A stretch of DNA of 64,000 nt from Hypericibacter terrae (GCF_008728855.1 NZ_CP042906.1:1612001-1676000); one strand, 5' to 3'; positions 28,049 to 37,625 are shown, numbered from the stretch's first letter. A program made the numbers and translations. The notes: generated by a model not told the origin, from the letters alone.

Positions 28049-29662
28049 ATGCCCGACCGTCAAGCGATTAGGGCATCGTCGGTCGCCCCCGCGACCGATC
28101 CGTCGCCGCGCCGTCAGCCGAAACCCGCCGATCCTTGCACCCTGGTGATCTTCGGGGCCACCGGCGATCTCACCAACCGCCTCGTGATGCCGGCGCTCTA
28201 TAATCTGACGAAGACCAAGGTGCTGCCGGAAAATTTCGCCTTGATCGGCGTGGCCCGGTCGGAGAGGACGGCGGACGGCTGGCGCGACCACCTTTACAAG
28301 ACCTTGAAGAGCTATGTCGGCAACGCCGCCAACGAGTTCCATGTCGATCATGTCGACGAGGCGGCGTGGAAACGGCTCGCGAGCAGAATGTCTTATGTTC
28401 AAGGCGATCTGACCAAGCCCGAGCTGTATGAGAAACTCCGCGACATGCTCGCCGAGACCGGCAAGGCGCACGGGACCGAGGGCAATGCCATCTTCTACCT
28501 CGCCGTTGCCGACAGCCTTTTCGGCAGCGTGGTCGAGCAGCTCGGCAAGGCGAAGCTCACCGATCAAAACGAGGGCCGGAACGGGCAACGCCCGTTCTGG
28601 CGCCGTGTCGTAATCGAGAAGCCTTTCGGCAACAGCCTGGCTTCGGCTCGCGAGTTGAACGCCCGCATCCTGCGCAGTCTGCAGGAGAACCAGATTTTCC
28701 GGATCGATCACTTTTTGGGGAAGGACACGGTCCAGAGCATCATGGCGCTGCGCTTCGCCAACGGGCTATTCGAGCCGATCTGGAACCGCGACCGGATCGA
28801 TCACGTACAGATCACCGCGGCGGAGACGGTCGGTGTTGAACAGCGCGGCGAGTTCTATGAAGCGACGGGCGCGCTGCGCGACATGGTTCCAAATCATGTC
28901 TTCTCGCTTCTTTCGATGGTCGCCATGGAGCCGCCGGTCGGCTTCGACGAGGCGTCGATCCGCACGAAGAAGGCCGATGTCTTCGCCGCCATGCCTGCCG
29001 TCAAGCCCGACCGGGCCGTTCGCGGCCAATATCGTGCCGGCACGGTGCTGGGCAAGGCGGTGAAGGCCTACCGGCAGGAGCCGAAGGTAGCGCCGGACTC
29101 GAACGTCGAAACCTATGTCGCGATGGAGCTTGCCATCGACAATTGGCGCTGGGCCGGGGTCCCCTTCTACATCCGTACCGGCAAGCACATGTCCCGCCGG
29201 AACACGGAGATCGCGATCCGCTTCAAGCCAGCGCCCTATGCCGCGTTCAAGGGCACGCCCGTCGACTGCCTGCCGCCCAACTGGCTGGTGCTGCGCATCG
29301 CGCCGGACGAGGGCATCTCCCTGCAGTTCGAGGTCAAGCGCCGTGGGCCGATCGTGGATCTCGCCGCCGTCAAGATGGATTTCCACTATGACGACTGGTT
29401 TCCGAAGGAGCCCAATGTCGGCTACGAGACGCTGCTCTACGACGTCATGGTCGGCGATCCGACTCTGTTCATGCGCGCCGACATGGTGGAGGAGGCCTGG
29501 CGGGTCGTCCAGCCGGTGCTCGATGCCTGGGCGGCGGAGAAGGTCGACGTTCCCGGCTATGCATCGGGCAGCGACGGCCCCGGCGCAGCCGACGAGTTGC
29601 TGAGACGCGACGGAGATCGGGCCTGGCGGCCGGTGGCCCCGCCCTCGGAGCGGAAATCGTAA
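28049..29662 (+). CDS. zwf: Glucose-6-phosphate dehydrogenase
   Basis: Protein of 537 residues and the entry enzyme of the oxidative branch and the Entner-Doudoroff route. The dinucleotide motif GATGDLTNR lies near residue 40, EKPFG is the conserved substrate loop, and the active-site RIDHFLGKD varies slightly from the common RIDHYLGKE. The ATG at 28049 fits the 4-base gap after gnd. Upstream in-frame codons belong to gnd. A disordered N-terminal stretch of about 30 residues and a charged tail frame the core. Confidence 0.95.
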   Translation: MPDRQAIRASSVAPATDPSPRRQPKPADPCTLVIFGATGDLTNRLVMPALYNLTKTKVLPENFALIGVARSERTADGWRDHLYKTLKSYVGNAANEFHVDHVDEAAWKRLASRMSYVQGDLTKPELYEKLRDMLAETGKAHGTEGNAIFYLAVADSLFGSVVEQLGKAKLTDQNEGRNGQRPFWRRVVIEKPFGNSLASARELNARILRSLQENQIFRIDHFLGKDTVQSIMALRFANGLFEPIWNRDRIDHVQITAAETVGVEQRGEFYEATGALRDMVPNHVFSLLSMVAMEPPVGFDEASIRTKKADVFAAMPAVKPDRAVRGQYRAGTVLGKAVKAYRQEPKVAPDSNVETYVAMELAIDNWRWAGVPFYIRTGKHMSRRNTEIAIRFKPAPYAAFKGTPVDCLPPNWLVLRIAPDEGISLQFEVKRRGPIVDLAAVKMDFHYDDWFPKEPNVGYETLLYDVMVGDPTLFMRADMVEEAWRVVQPVLDAWAAEKVDVPGYASGSDGPGAADELLRRDGDRAWRPVAPPSERKS

Positions 29663-29664
29663 CG

Positions 29665-30483
29665 ATGAAGAGGGATATCCGCCTTCTTCTGGCCGACGTG
29701 GACGGCACCCTGGTGACGCAGGAGAAACTGCTGACCGAGGCGGCGAAGGAAGCGGCCCACGATCTGCGCGATGCCGGCATCGTCCTCGCCATCACCAGCG
29801 GCCGGCCGCCGCGTGGCATGAGCATGCTGATCGAGCCCCTTGCCTTGGAAGGCGCGATCGCAGGCTTCAATGGCGGCGTGTTCGTCAATCCCGACCTCTC
29901 CGTGATCGAGAGCCACAGGGTCGATCCCGCGATTGCCGGGCAGGCCTTGAAGCTGATCCTCGACCAGGGGCTCGACGCTTGGGTCTACACCGATGAGGAA
30001 TGGTTGATTCGCGACCCTGCGGCGGCTCATGTGGCACGCGAGGCCTGGACGGTCAAGTTCGACGCCAGGGTCGTGACGTCATTCACGGACGCGAATCTGG
30101 CGCAGACGGTGAAGATCGTCGGCGTCTCGGACGATCTCGATCGGGTCGCCGCATGCGAGAAGGCGGTGCAGCGCACGCTGGGCGAGAAGGCGAGTGCGGC
30201 GCGCTCGCAGCCCTACTATCTCGACGTGACGAACCCGCAAGCCAACAAGGGAGTCGTCGTGACGGCTTTGTCGACGCTCCTGAACATACCCACCCGGCAG
30301 ATCGCCACCATCGGAGACATGCCGAACGATGTTCTCATGTTCCGGCGCAGTGGCTTCTCGATCGCGATGGGCAACGCCAGCGACGAGGTGAAGGCTCAGG
30401 CGAACGTCGTCACCGAAAGCAACGAGAACGAGGGCTTCGCCAAGGCGGTTCGCAGCTTCCTTCTGGCTCCGGCCGCGACATGA
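29665..30483 (+). CDS. Cof-type HAD sugar phosphatase-like hydrolase
   Basis: Protein of 272 residues with all HAD motifs: DVDGTLV with the nucleophile Asp, TSGRPP, a Lys in NKGVVV, and GDMPNDVLMF. The large type-IIB cap and the length fit the Cof subfamily, which dephosphorylates sugar phosphates. Two bases separate it from zwf and it overlaps gntK by 4 bases, so it probably removes an excess or side-product sugar phosphate of the pathway (inference). Confidence 0.88.
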   Translation: MKRDIRLLLADVDGTLVTQEKLLTEAAKEAAHDLRDAGIVLAITSGRPPRGMSMLIEPLALEGAIAGFNGGVFVNPDLSVIESHRVDPAIAGQALKLILDQGLDAWVYTDEEWLIRDPAAAHVAREAWTVKFDARVVTSFTDANLAQTVKIVGVSDDLDRVAACEKAVQRTLGEKASAARSQPYYLDVTNPQANKGVVVTALSTLLNIPTRQIATIGDMPNDVLMFRRSGFSIAMGNASDEVKAQANVVTESNENEGFAKAVRSFLLAPAAT

Positions 30484-31058
30484 GCCAGGCGAGCCACGAT
30501 TGGTCGATGCCCGATGCCTGCGCCATCGCCAGGCCGGTGATCATCGTCGTCATGGGCGTGTCGGGGTCCGGCAAGACGACGGTGTCGGCGATGCTGGCGG
30601 CAACCCTCGGCTGTCCGTTCCAGGAAGGCGACGAGCTGCATCCACCCGGGAATGTCGAGAGGATGGCCCACGGCATCGCCCTGACGGATGCGGACCGGAT
30701 GCCCTGGCTGCGAAGGATCGTGGCTGAGATCGACGGCTGGCGCGCCCGAGGGGAATCCGGTGTGCTCACCTGCTCGGCTCTGAAGCGCTCCTATCGCGAC
30801 GTCATCATCGGCGACCGCGCGGACGTGACATTGGTCTATCTGAAAGGTGCCTACGATCTGATCCGCCGACGCATGGCCGCGCGGCACGAGCATTTCATGC
30901 CGCTCTCACTGCTCGACAGCCAGTTTGCGACATTGCAGGAGCCCGCACCCGACGAGCATCCGATCACCGTCGATGTCGGCGGCGCGCCCGCCGACATCGT
31001 TCGCAGTATTCTGCGCCGGATCGAGGAACGGCAAGGGGCTGCGAGGAGGCCGATATGA
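30480..31058 (+). CDS. gntK: Gluconokinase (GntK type)
   Basis: Protein of 192 residues that phosphorylates gluconate to 6-phosphogluconate. The P-loop GVSGSGKTT, the FQEGDELHPPGNVERMAHGIALTD segment and the CSALKRSYRD motif are characteristic of the short GntK kinases. The ATG at 30480 overlaps the previous stop in ATGA. In the operon it gives gluconate a direct entry to Gnd, bypassing Zwf. Confidence 0.93.
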   Translation: MSQASHDWSMPDACAIARPVIIVVMGVSGSGKTTVSAMLAATLGCPFQEGDELHPPGNVERMAHGIALTDADRMPWLRRIVAEIDGWRARGESGVLTCSALKRSYRDVIIGDRADVTLVYLKGAYDLIRRRMAARHEHFMPLSLLDSQFATLQEPAPDEHPITVDVGGAPADIVRSILRRIEERQGAARRPI

Positions 31059-31786
31059 CAGGAATTTCCGATGCCAAGCTGGAGGTGCTTCCCGATCCTG
31101 ACGCGCTGGCGCGTCGGGTGGCGGCCTGGCTGCTCGCGGCGGCGACGGCGAAGCAGGACCGTTTCGCGGTCGCGCTTTCCGGCGGCTCGACGCCCCGGCG
31201 GCTCTATGAGCATCTGGCTGACACGGCCTGTCGCGACAGTTTTCCCTGGTCCCGGGCGCACTGGTTCTGGGGCGACGAGCGCTTCGTGCCAGCCGATGAC
31301 GCGAAGAGCAATTACCGCATGGTGCGGGAGGCGCTGCTGTCGCGGGCGCCGATCCCCGCCGGCAATATCCATCCGATGCCGACCACACCATCAAGCCCGG
31401 AAGCGGCGGCGTCCGCCTATGAGCGCGAGCTCAAATCCTTCTATGGCGCGGACCGGCTCGATTCCGCCCAGCCGCTCTTCGACGTGACGCTGCTGGGGCT
31501 GGGGTTGGATGGCCATACCGCGTCGCTGTTCCCCGGCACGCCGGCCCTGGGCGTGCGCGATCGCTGGGTCGCTGCCGTGGTCGGCGCCGAGCCCGAAGCC
31601 CGGATCACGCTCACCTATCCGGCGCTGGAGAGCAGCCGCCGGGTCGCCTTCCTGATCTCGGGCAGCGAGAAGCGCGAAATCCTCACGCGGCTGCGTCGTG
31701 GCGATGAGAGCCTACCAGCGGCACGCCTTCGCCCCGTCGGCTCGCTCTGGTTCTTTGCCGACGCGGCAGCCGCAGCATTTCCGTGA
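31055..31786 (+). CDS. pgl: 6-phosphogluconolactonase
   Basis: DevB-type lactonase of 243 residues between the Zwf and Gnd steps. It has FAVALSGGSTPRRLYEHL, the HWFWGDERFVP motif and LLGLGLDGHTASLFPG. It overlaps gntK by 4 bases and rpiA by 4 bases. The length and motifs are normal for the family. Confidence 0.95.
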   Translation: MTGISDAKLEVLPDPDALARRVAAWLLAAATAKQDRFAVALSGGSTPRRLYEHLADTACRDSFPWSRAHWFWGDERFVPADDAKSNYRMVREALLSRAPIPAGNIHPMPTTPSSPEAAASAYERELKSFYGADRLDSAQPLFDVTLLGLGLDGHTASLFPGTPALGVRDRWVAAVVGAEPEARITLTYPALESSRRVAFLISGSEKREILTRLRRGDESLPAARLRPVGSLWFFADAAAAAFP

Positions 31787-32481
31787 CGATGTCACCGTCA
31801 TCCACACAGGAGGCCTCGAAACGCGCCGCCGCGATGCAAGCCGCGATGGCGATCGAGGACGGGATGGTGGTCGGTCTCGGCAGCGGGTCGACTGCCGCTC
31901 TCGCGGTCGAAGCGCTGGCGGCCCGCATCGCGCAAGGCCTGCGGGTGGTCGGCATCCCGACCTCCGAGGCCACGGCCGCCTTGGCGCGCCGCCTCGGCGT
32001 GCCGCTGACGAGCTTCGCTGAACATAGCCACGTCGATATCACCATCGACGGCGCCGACCAGGTCGAGCGTCGCAGCCTCACTCTTATCAAGGGACGGGGA
32101 GGGGCGCTCTTACGCGAGAAGATCGTGGCCAGCGCCAGCGACCGGATGATCGTCGTTGTCGACGAGACGAAGCTGGTGGCCCGCCTCGGCGGTGCGACAC
32201 CGTTACCGGTGGAGATCGTCGCCTTCGGCTCGCAGACGGTGATCGCGCGCCTGAAAGCCCTGGGCTGCGCCCCGACGCTGCGCCTCAAGGGCGACGAGAT
32301 CTTTTTCACGGATGGCGGCAACCTGATTGCCGATTGCGCGATGGCCGAGATTCCCGACCCGGCGGCGCTGGAAGCCCGCCTTGCGGCGGTTACCGGCGTC
32401 ATCGAGACCGGCCTCTTCATCGGTTTGGCGACCGAGATCCTGATCGGGCGGCCGGCGGGTGTAGAATTGCTCCAGCGATGA
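31783..32481 (+). CDS. rpiA: Ribose-5-phosphate isomerase A
   Basis: Protein of 232 residues that interconverts ribulose-5-phosphate and ribose-5-phosphate. The VVGLGSGSTAALAVEAL, HVDITIDGADQVE and KGRGGALLREKIV motifs are those of RpiA. The GTG at 31783 overlaps the pgl stop (GTGA). An ATG two codons later at 31789 is the alternative. Its own stop overlaps the next start in ATGA. Confidence 0.94.
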   Translation: MTMSPSSTQEASKRAAAMQAAMAIEDGMVVGLGSGSTAALAVEALAARIAQGLRVVGIPTSEATAALARRLGVPLTSFAEHSHVDITIDGADQVERRSLTLIKGRGGALLREKIVASASDRMIVVVDETKLVARLGGATPLPVEIVAFGSQTVIARLKALGCAPTLRLKGDEIFFTDGGNLIADCAMAEIPDPAALEARLAAVTGVIETGLFIGLATEILIGRPAGVELLQR

Positions 32482-33287
32482 AAACTGCCATGAGCCGCAG
32501 CACGCCGGTTTCCTCAATCGACCCGCGGACATTGGCGATCGATATCGGGGGCACCGGGCTCAAGGCATCGGTTCTCGATCGCACCGGCAAGATGCTGATC
32601 GACCGCGTTCGCGTTGCGACGCCTTATCCTTGTTCGCCGGACGTCCTTTTGCGAACGCTCGTGGCCCTGGTCGCGCCGCTGCCCGCGTTCGAACGCGTTT
32701 CCGTGGGATTTCCGGGCGTGATCCGCGCCGGGCGAACCCTGACGGCTCCGCATTTCGGGAACCGTCCCTGGCGCGACTATCCGTTGGCCGCCGATTTATC
32801 GAAGCGTCTCGGCCGGCCGGTCCGATTGCTCAACGATGCCGAGGTCCAGGGTTTCGGGATCATCAAGGGGCGGGGGTTGGAGGTCGTGCTGACCCTCGGG
32901 ACCGGGGCCGGAACGGCGGTGTTCCGTGAAGGCGCTCTGATGCCGCATCTCGAGCTGGCGCAGCACCCCATCCACAACGGCCAGACCTACAATGATTATG
33001 TCGGGAGCGGAGCTCTGCGGCGCAAAGGTGTGAAGAAATGGAGCCGCCATGTCCGCAAGACGATCGAGATTCTCAATTCGCTCCTCCACTACGATGTGCT
33101 TTATCTCGGTGGCGGCAATGGTGTCGAGGTGATCGATCCGCCGAATGACGTCAGGATCGCGTCGAACGATGCCGGAATTACGGGTGGGATTCGACTCTGG
33201 GATGCGGATGTCGATCGGTCCCTCTTCGACGATGGTGACGATGGAGGCGGGGCGTCACGGCCGCGCGCCAAGGCCGAACTACTATAG
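32478..33287 (+). CDS. ROK-family sugar kinase (glucokinase-like)
   Basis: Protein of 269 residues with the ROK/polyphosphate-glucokinase phosphate-1 motif DIGGTGLKASVLD, VSVGFPGVI, LLNDAEVQGFG and LTLGTGAGTAVF. It is likely a glucokinase, and polyphosphate or ATP use cannot be told apart here. The C-terminus ends in an acidic DDGDDGGG run. It overlaps rpiA by 4 bases, so glucose made by the glycosidases encoded next could be fed straight to Zwf (inference). Confidence 0.82.
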   Translation: MKTAMSRSTPVSSIDPRTLAIDIGGTGLKASVLDRTGKMLIDRVRVATPYPCSPDVLLRTLVALVAPLPAFERVSVGFPGVIRAGRTLTAPHFGNRPWRDYPLAADLSKRLGRPVRLLNDAEVQGFGIIKGRGLEVVLTLGTGAGTAVFREGALMPHLELAQHPIHNGQTYNDYVGSGALRRKGVKKWSRHVRKTIEILNSLLHYDVLYLGGGNGVEVIDPPNDVRIASNDAGITGGIRLWDADVDRSLFDDGDDGGGASRPRAKAELL

Positions 33288-33332
33288 CAGCGTGCGGCGC
33301 GCCTCCTTGCGCCCGCCCGAAGGAGATCGATC

Positions 33333-34784
33333 ATGGGTCCAGTTTTCAGCAGCAATATAGACGGCGCGGCGATGGCCATGCCTCATTTCTGGGAGCATAT
33401 GGTCGGTAGCGATCACGCGCCGATGGCGCTGCGGGCAGACTGGCAGGAACAGATGCGGCGCGCCCATGACGAGCTGGGCTTCCGGTATGTCCGGTTCCAC
33501 GGTCTGCTGTGCGACGATGTCGGGACTCTGATCGCCGAGGGCGAGACGCTGTTCTATTCCTTCTTCAACAGCGACCGGATATTCGATTTCCTGCTCTCGA
33601 TCGGCATGAAGCCGTTCGTCGAGCTGAGCTTCATGCCCACCGCCCTGGCATCGGGCGACAAGACCGTCTTCCATTATCGCGCCAATGTCTCGGCGCCGAA
33701 GGATTATGGGCATTGGTCGGTGCTGATTCGCAAGCTCGTGGCGCACTGGGTCGAACGCTATGGCCTGGCGGAAGTCCGCGACTGGTTCTTCGAGGTCTGG
33801 AACGAGCCCAATCTCGAGGCCTTCGGCAGCGGCAAGCAGCAGGATTATTTCACGCTCTATCGCTACACGGCGGAGGCCATCAAGTCGGTCGATGCGAAAC
33901 TGAAGGTCGGGGGGCCGGCGACGGCGGCCAATGCCTGGGTCGACGATTTCATCGCGTTTTGTGCCGCAAGCGATCTGCCGGTCGACTTCATCAGCACCCA
34001 CCATTACCCGACCGACGCCTTCGGATTGCCCGGCGACGACACCGAGACGCAGCTGGCCAAGAGCCGACGCAGCGTGCTCCGCGACGAGATGCGGGAGGTT
34101 CGCCGTCAGGCGGGCGACCGGCCGCTCTATTACACGGAATGGTGCACCTCCTCGAATCCCCGTGATCCGATGCATGACGAGCCATACGCGGCCGCCTTCG
34201 TGGTCAAGACCGTCATGGAGGCGAACGGGCTGGTGAAGGGCTACAGCTACTGGACCTTCTCCGACATCTTCGAGGAGAATTATTTCCCCTCGGTGCCGTT
34301 CCATGGCGGGTTCGGACTCCTCAACATCCACGGAATCGCCAAGCCCGCATACCGCGCGTTCGAGTTGCTGCACACCCTGGGAGGCGGGTTGCTGCCGACC
34401 GAAGGCGCGCATCCGACGGTCGATATGTGGGTTGTCGGCGGGGTGCAATCCGTGACGGTTCTTCTCACCAATTACGGCCTCCCTCGCCATCCGATTGCCA
34501 CGGAGACGGCGCAGATCTCGCTTCGGACCGAACGGGCACCGACGGCGGTGACGATCCGGCGGATCGATGCGGATCATGCCAACCCGAAGCAGCGCTGGCT
34601 GGAGATGGGGGCGCCGGAGTATCTGAACGCGGCCGCGGTGGCGGAACTGAACGCCGCCTCGCGCTGCGATCCCGAACCGCAACCGTTTGCGTTCAAGGCG
34701 GGGGCGGTCGGCTTCGATGTCGTTCTGCCACCGCTCTCGGTGGCTGCCGTGACCCTTCGCTTTGCGGTACCTCCGGGTGACTGA
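33333..34784 (+). CDS. Glycoside hydrolase, GH39-like (beta-xylosidase-like)
   Basis: Protein of 483 residues. A TIM-barrel clan-A layout is visible, with the acid/base Glu in VWNEPN and the nucleophile Glu in YYTEWC, and a C-terminal beta domain. There is no clear signal peptide, so it may work in the cytoplasm, which is unusual for polymer degradation and points to oligosaccharides or glycosides. AAGGAG lies 7 bases before the ATG. It is the first gene of the operon's second part, with a 45-bp gap to the ROK kinase. Confidence 0.82.
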   Translation: MGPVFSSNIDGAAMAMPHFWEHMVGSDHAPMALRADWQEQMRRAHDELGFRYVRFHGLLCDDVGTLIAEGETLFYSFFNSDRIFDFLLSIGMKPFVELSFMPTALASGDKTVFHYRANVSAPKDYGHWSVLIRKLVAHWVERYGLAEVRDWFFEVWNEPNLEAFGSGKQQDYFTLYRYTAEAIKSVDAKLKVGGPATAANAWVDDFIAFCAASDLPVDFISTHHYPTDAFGLPGDDTETQLAKSRRSVLRDEMREVRRQAGDRPLYYTEWCTSSNPRDPMHDEPYAAAFVVKTVMEANGLVKGYSYWTFSDIFEENYFPSVPFHGGFGLLNIHGIAKPAYRAFELLHTLGGGLLPTEGAHPTVDMWVVGGVQSVTVLLTNYGLPRHPIATETAQISLRTERAPTAVTIRRIDADHANPKQRWLEMGAPEYLNAAAVAELNAASRCDPEPQPFAFKAGAVGFDVVLPPLSVAAVTLRFAVPPGD

Positions 34785-36072
34785 CCTTTCCGGCTCACCG
34801 GACGACGCCCTGCTGGATCGCTTCCAGCGGGGAGCCTTCGGATATTTTCTGGAGCAGAGCAATCCGGGGAACGGCCTGGTGGCGGATACGAGCCGGCCGG
34901 GCGCGCCCTGCAGCATCGCGGTCGTGGGCTTCGCGCTGTCCTGTTACGCGGTGGCTGCGGAGCGGGGCTGGCTGTCGCGTGCGGAAGCGGCGGCGCGCGT
35001 GCTGGTCACCTTGCGCTTCTTCTGGAACAGCCCGCAGGGCGAGCAGCCGGACGTAACCGGCTATAAGGGCTTCTTCTATCACTTCCTCGACATGCGAAGC
35101 GGCCGGCGCGTCTGGCAATCGGAGCTGTCGTTGATCGACACCACGCTGCTGCTTGCTGGCGTGCTCACCGCCAGCACCTATTTCATCGAGGACACGCCGG
35201 TCGAGAACGAGATCCGTGGGTGCGCCGATGCGCTCTATCGTCGCGTCGATTGGCAATGGGCGTGCGGCGGCGGCCCGACCGTGCGCCAGGGTTGGAAGCC
35301 GGACGGCGGATTCCTGCATTACGGCTGGGAAGGCTATAGCGAGGCGACCCTTCTCTATGTGCTGGGCCTGGCATCGCCCTCATATCCCCTGCCGCCGGAG
35401 AGTTTCACGGCCTGGACCTCGACCTATCAGTGGGAAGACATCTACGACCACGAATATCTCTATGCGGGGCCGCTGTTCATTCATCTCTTCTCCCAGGCCT
35501 GGATCGATTTCGACGGGATACGGGATCGTTTCATGCGGGAGAAGGGCAGCGATTACTTCGAGAACAGCCGGCAAGCGGCTTATGTGCAGCGTGAATATGC
35601 AAGGCGCAATCCCCATGGCTACGAAGGCTATGACAAGGATTGCTGGGCCCTTACGGCGAATGACGGGCCAGGCTTCCAGACCCTTCAGGTCCGCGGCCGG
35701 ACGCGCCGTTTCTTCGGTTATGCCGCGCGCGGCGTGCCCTACGGGTCCGACGACGGTACGTTGGGTCCTTGCGCGGCGATCGCATCGCTGCCTTTCGCGC
35801 CCGAGATCGTCATGAGGGCGTTGCGCCATCTCTGCGCGCGCTATCCGGACCTCATCCGGGATTCCCGGTGGCCCAGCGGGTTCAATCCAACCTTGCCGGG
35901 GAGCGGTCCAGCGGGCTGGATCTCCGAGGGCCATTTCGGGCTCGACCAGGGCATCCTGGTTCTGTCGATCGAGAATTACCGCTCGCGCTTCTTGTGGCGA
36001 TTGATGCGGCAATGCCCGCATATCGGCCTCGGGCTGCGGCGTGCGGGCTTCAAGGGCGGCTGGCTGTCATGA
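34777..36072 (+). CDS. Glucoamylase-like protein
   Basis: Protein of 431 residues resembling the glucoamylase-like family (PF10091 type): an N-terminal LLDRFQRGAFGYFLEQSNP, the DTTLLLAGVLTA helix, WGYGWEGYSEA-type segment LHYGWEGYSEATLLYVLGLASP, and GPLFIHLFSQAWIDFDGIRD. Family members fold as an alpha/alpha toroid and are linked to beta-glucan or other glucoside trimming. The start used is GTG 34777, which overlaps the previous stop by 8 bases; a TTG upstream at 34762 is possible. There is no signal peptide. Confidence 0.78.
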   Translation: MTDLSGSPDDALLDRFQRGAFGYFLEQSNPGNGLVADTSRPGAPCSIAVVGFALSCYAVAAERGWLSRAEAAARVLVTLRFFWNSPQGEQPDVTGYKGFFYHFLDMRSGRRVWQSELSLIDTTLLLAGVLTASTYFIEDTPVENEIRGCADALYRRVDWQWACGGGPTVRQGWKPDGGFLHYGWEGYSEATLLYVLGLASPSYPLPPESFTAWTSTYQWEDIYDHEYLYAGPLFIHLFSQAWIDFDGIRDRFMREKGSDYFENSRQAAYVQREYARRNPHGYEGYDKDCWALTANDGPGFQTLQVRGRTRRFFGYAARGVPYGSDDGTLGPCAAIASLPFAPEIVMRALRHLCARYPDLIRDSRWPSGFNPTLPGSGPAGWISEGHFGLDQGILVLSIENYRSRFLWRLMRQCPHIGLGLRRAGFKGGWLS

Positions 36073-37625
36073 ACAACCCATTGGCACCGGAAGAGCGCGC
36101 CGTGCCGCAGATCGTGGAACGGCTCGGTGGACCGCTGAACGACATTGTCGATCCCGCCTTCCTCGACAATGTCCATCCGGTCGCCTGGCGGAATCCCGAG
36201 CCTGCGGATGGCTACAATCTTGTGATCCTCGGCGCGGGGCCGGCGGGTCTAACCGCGGCGCGGGCCGCGGCGGCGCTGGGCGCAAAAGTGGCGCTGGTCG
36301 AGCGCGGCTTGATCGGCGGCGGCTCTCTCAATGTGGGCTGCGTGCCTTCGAAGGCCATCATCCGAACCGCGCGGCTCTATGCGGAGATGAGGGCGGCGCG
36401 GAGCCTTGGCGGGCAGGTGCCTAGGGGCGTCGACATGGATTTCGCGGCGGTCATGGGGCGGATCCGGCGCATCCAGACCCGGCTCAGCCGGTCGGAGTCG
36501 GCGCGGGGCTTGAGCGCCCTGGGCATCGACGTCTTCTTCGGCGAGGCGTGCTTTTCGGGCCCGCGAACCGTGACGGTGGCTGGAAAGACGCTGCGATTCA
36601 GGAAGGCGCTCGTTGCGACCGGCGCGCGGCCACTGCCCCCTACGATACCGGGGCTGGCCGAGGCGGGTTTCCTGACGAACGAGAATGTCTTCGGCCTGAC
36701 CGAATGCCCTCGTCGCCTGCTGGTGATCGGCGGGGGGCCCTTGGGATGCGAGTTGGCGCAGGCCTTCTGCCGGCTGGGATCGCATGTCGTCATCGCGCAG
36801 GACGATCCGATGTTCCTGCCCAGGGAGGAACGCGACGCTGCTCAGATCCTGTCCGACGCGCTGGCGCGCGACGGCGTCGAGATCCATCTCAACACCCAGG
36901 CCGTCGCCGTGCGCATCGAAAGGGGAGAAAAGGTCGTCGATCTCGTGAGTGCCGACTACAGGGTCAGCGTAGCGGTCGACGAGATCCTGACCGGGATCGG
37001 CCGGGTTCCCGCTGTGGAAGGCCTGAATCTCGAGGCTGCCGGCGTCGAGTACGACAGCAACACCGGAATCCGGGTCAACGACTTCCTGCAGACCACCAAT
37101 CGGCGGATCTACGCGGCGGGGGATGTGTGCCTGGAGCATAAGTTCACGCATACCGCCGATGCCTCCGCGCGCATCGTGGTTCGCAACGCGCTCTTCCTGG
37201 GCCGGAGGCGGATGAGCGCGCTGACGATTCCCTGGTGCACCTACACCGATCCCGAGATCGCCCATGTCGGTCTCTATGTCCAGGACGCGTGGGAAAAGGC
37301 GATCCCCGTGCGGACCTTCACCATTCTCATGCATGACGTCGATCGGGCGATCACCGATGGGGAAGAGGAGGGGTTCGTTAAAATCCATGTGAAGCAGGGA
37401 ACGGATCGGATTCTCGGTGCCACCATCGTGGCGCGCCATGCGGGCGAGATGATCAACGGGCTCTCGCTGGCGATCACCTCGGGCATTGGTCTTCGTGCCT
37501 TTGCACGGGTCATCCATGCCTATCCCACACAGGCCGAGGCGATCAAGATGGCGGCGGATGCCTATAACCGCACGCGTCTGACACCGACGCTCAAAGCCCT
37601 GAGCCGGCGATGGCTGCACTGGTGA
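36069..37625 (+). CDS. MerA-like FAD/NAD(P) disulfide oxidoreductase, variant active site
   Basis: Protein of 518 residues in the dihydrolipoamide dehydrogenase/mercuric reductase superfamily. FAD motif GAGPAGLTAARAA, NAD motif VIGGGPLGCELAQAF, YAAGDVC and the C-terminal pair His483/Glu490 (HAYPTQAE) are intact. The redox motif, normally GGxCLNxGCVPSK, reads GGGSLNVGCVPSK, so the first Cys is Ser86 and only Cys91 remains. A normal two-Cys disulfide is therefore impossible at this site. It overlaps the glucoamylase gene by 4 bases and closes the operon. The role is unknown. Confidence 0.85.
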   Translation: MNNPLAPEERAVPQIVERLGGPLNDIVDPAFLDNVHPVAWRNPEPADGYNLVILGAGPAGLTAARAAAALGAKVALVERGLIGGGSLNVGCVPSKAIIRTARLYAEMRAARSLGGQVPRGVDMDFAAVMGRIRRIQTRLSRSESARGLSALGIDVFFGEACFSGPRTVTVAGKTLRFRKALVATGARPLPPTIPGLAEAGFLTNENVFGLTECPRRLLVIGGGPLGCELAQAFCRLGSHVVIAQDDPMFLPREERDAAQILSDALARDGVEIHLNTQAVAVRIERGEKVVDLVSADYRVSVAVDEILTGIGRVPAVEGLNLEAAGVEYDSNTGIRVNDFLQTTNRRIYAAGDVCLEHKFTHTADASARIVVRNALFLGRRRMSALTIPWCTYTDPEIAHVGLYVQDAWEKAIPVRTFTILMHDVDRAITDGEEEGFVKIHVKQGTDRILGATIVARHAGEMINGLSLAITSGIGLRAFARVIHAYPTQAEAIKMAADAYNRTRLTPTLKALSRRWLHW

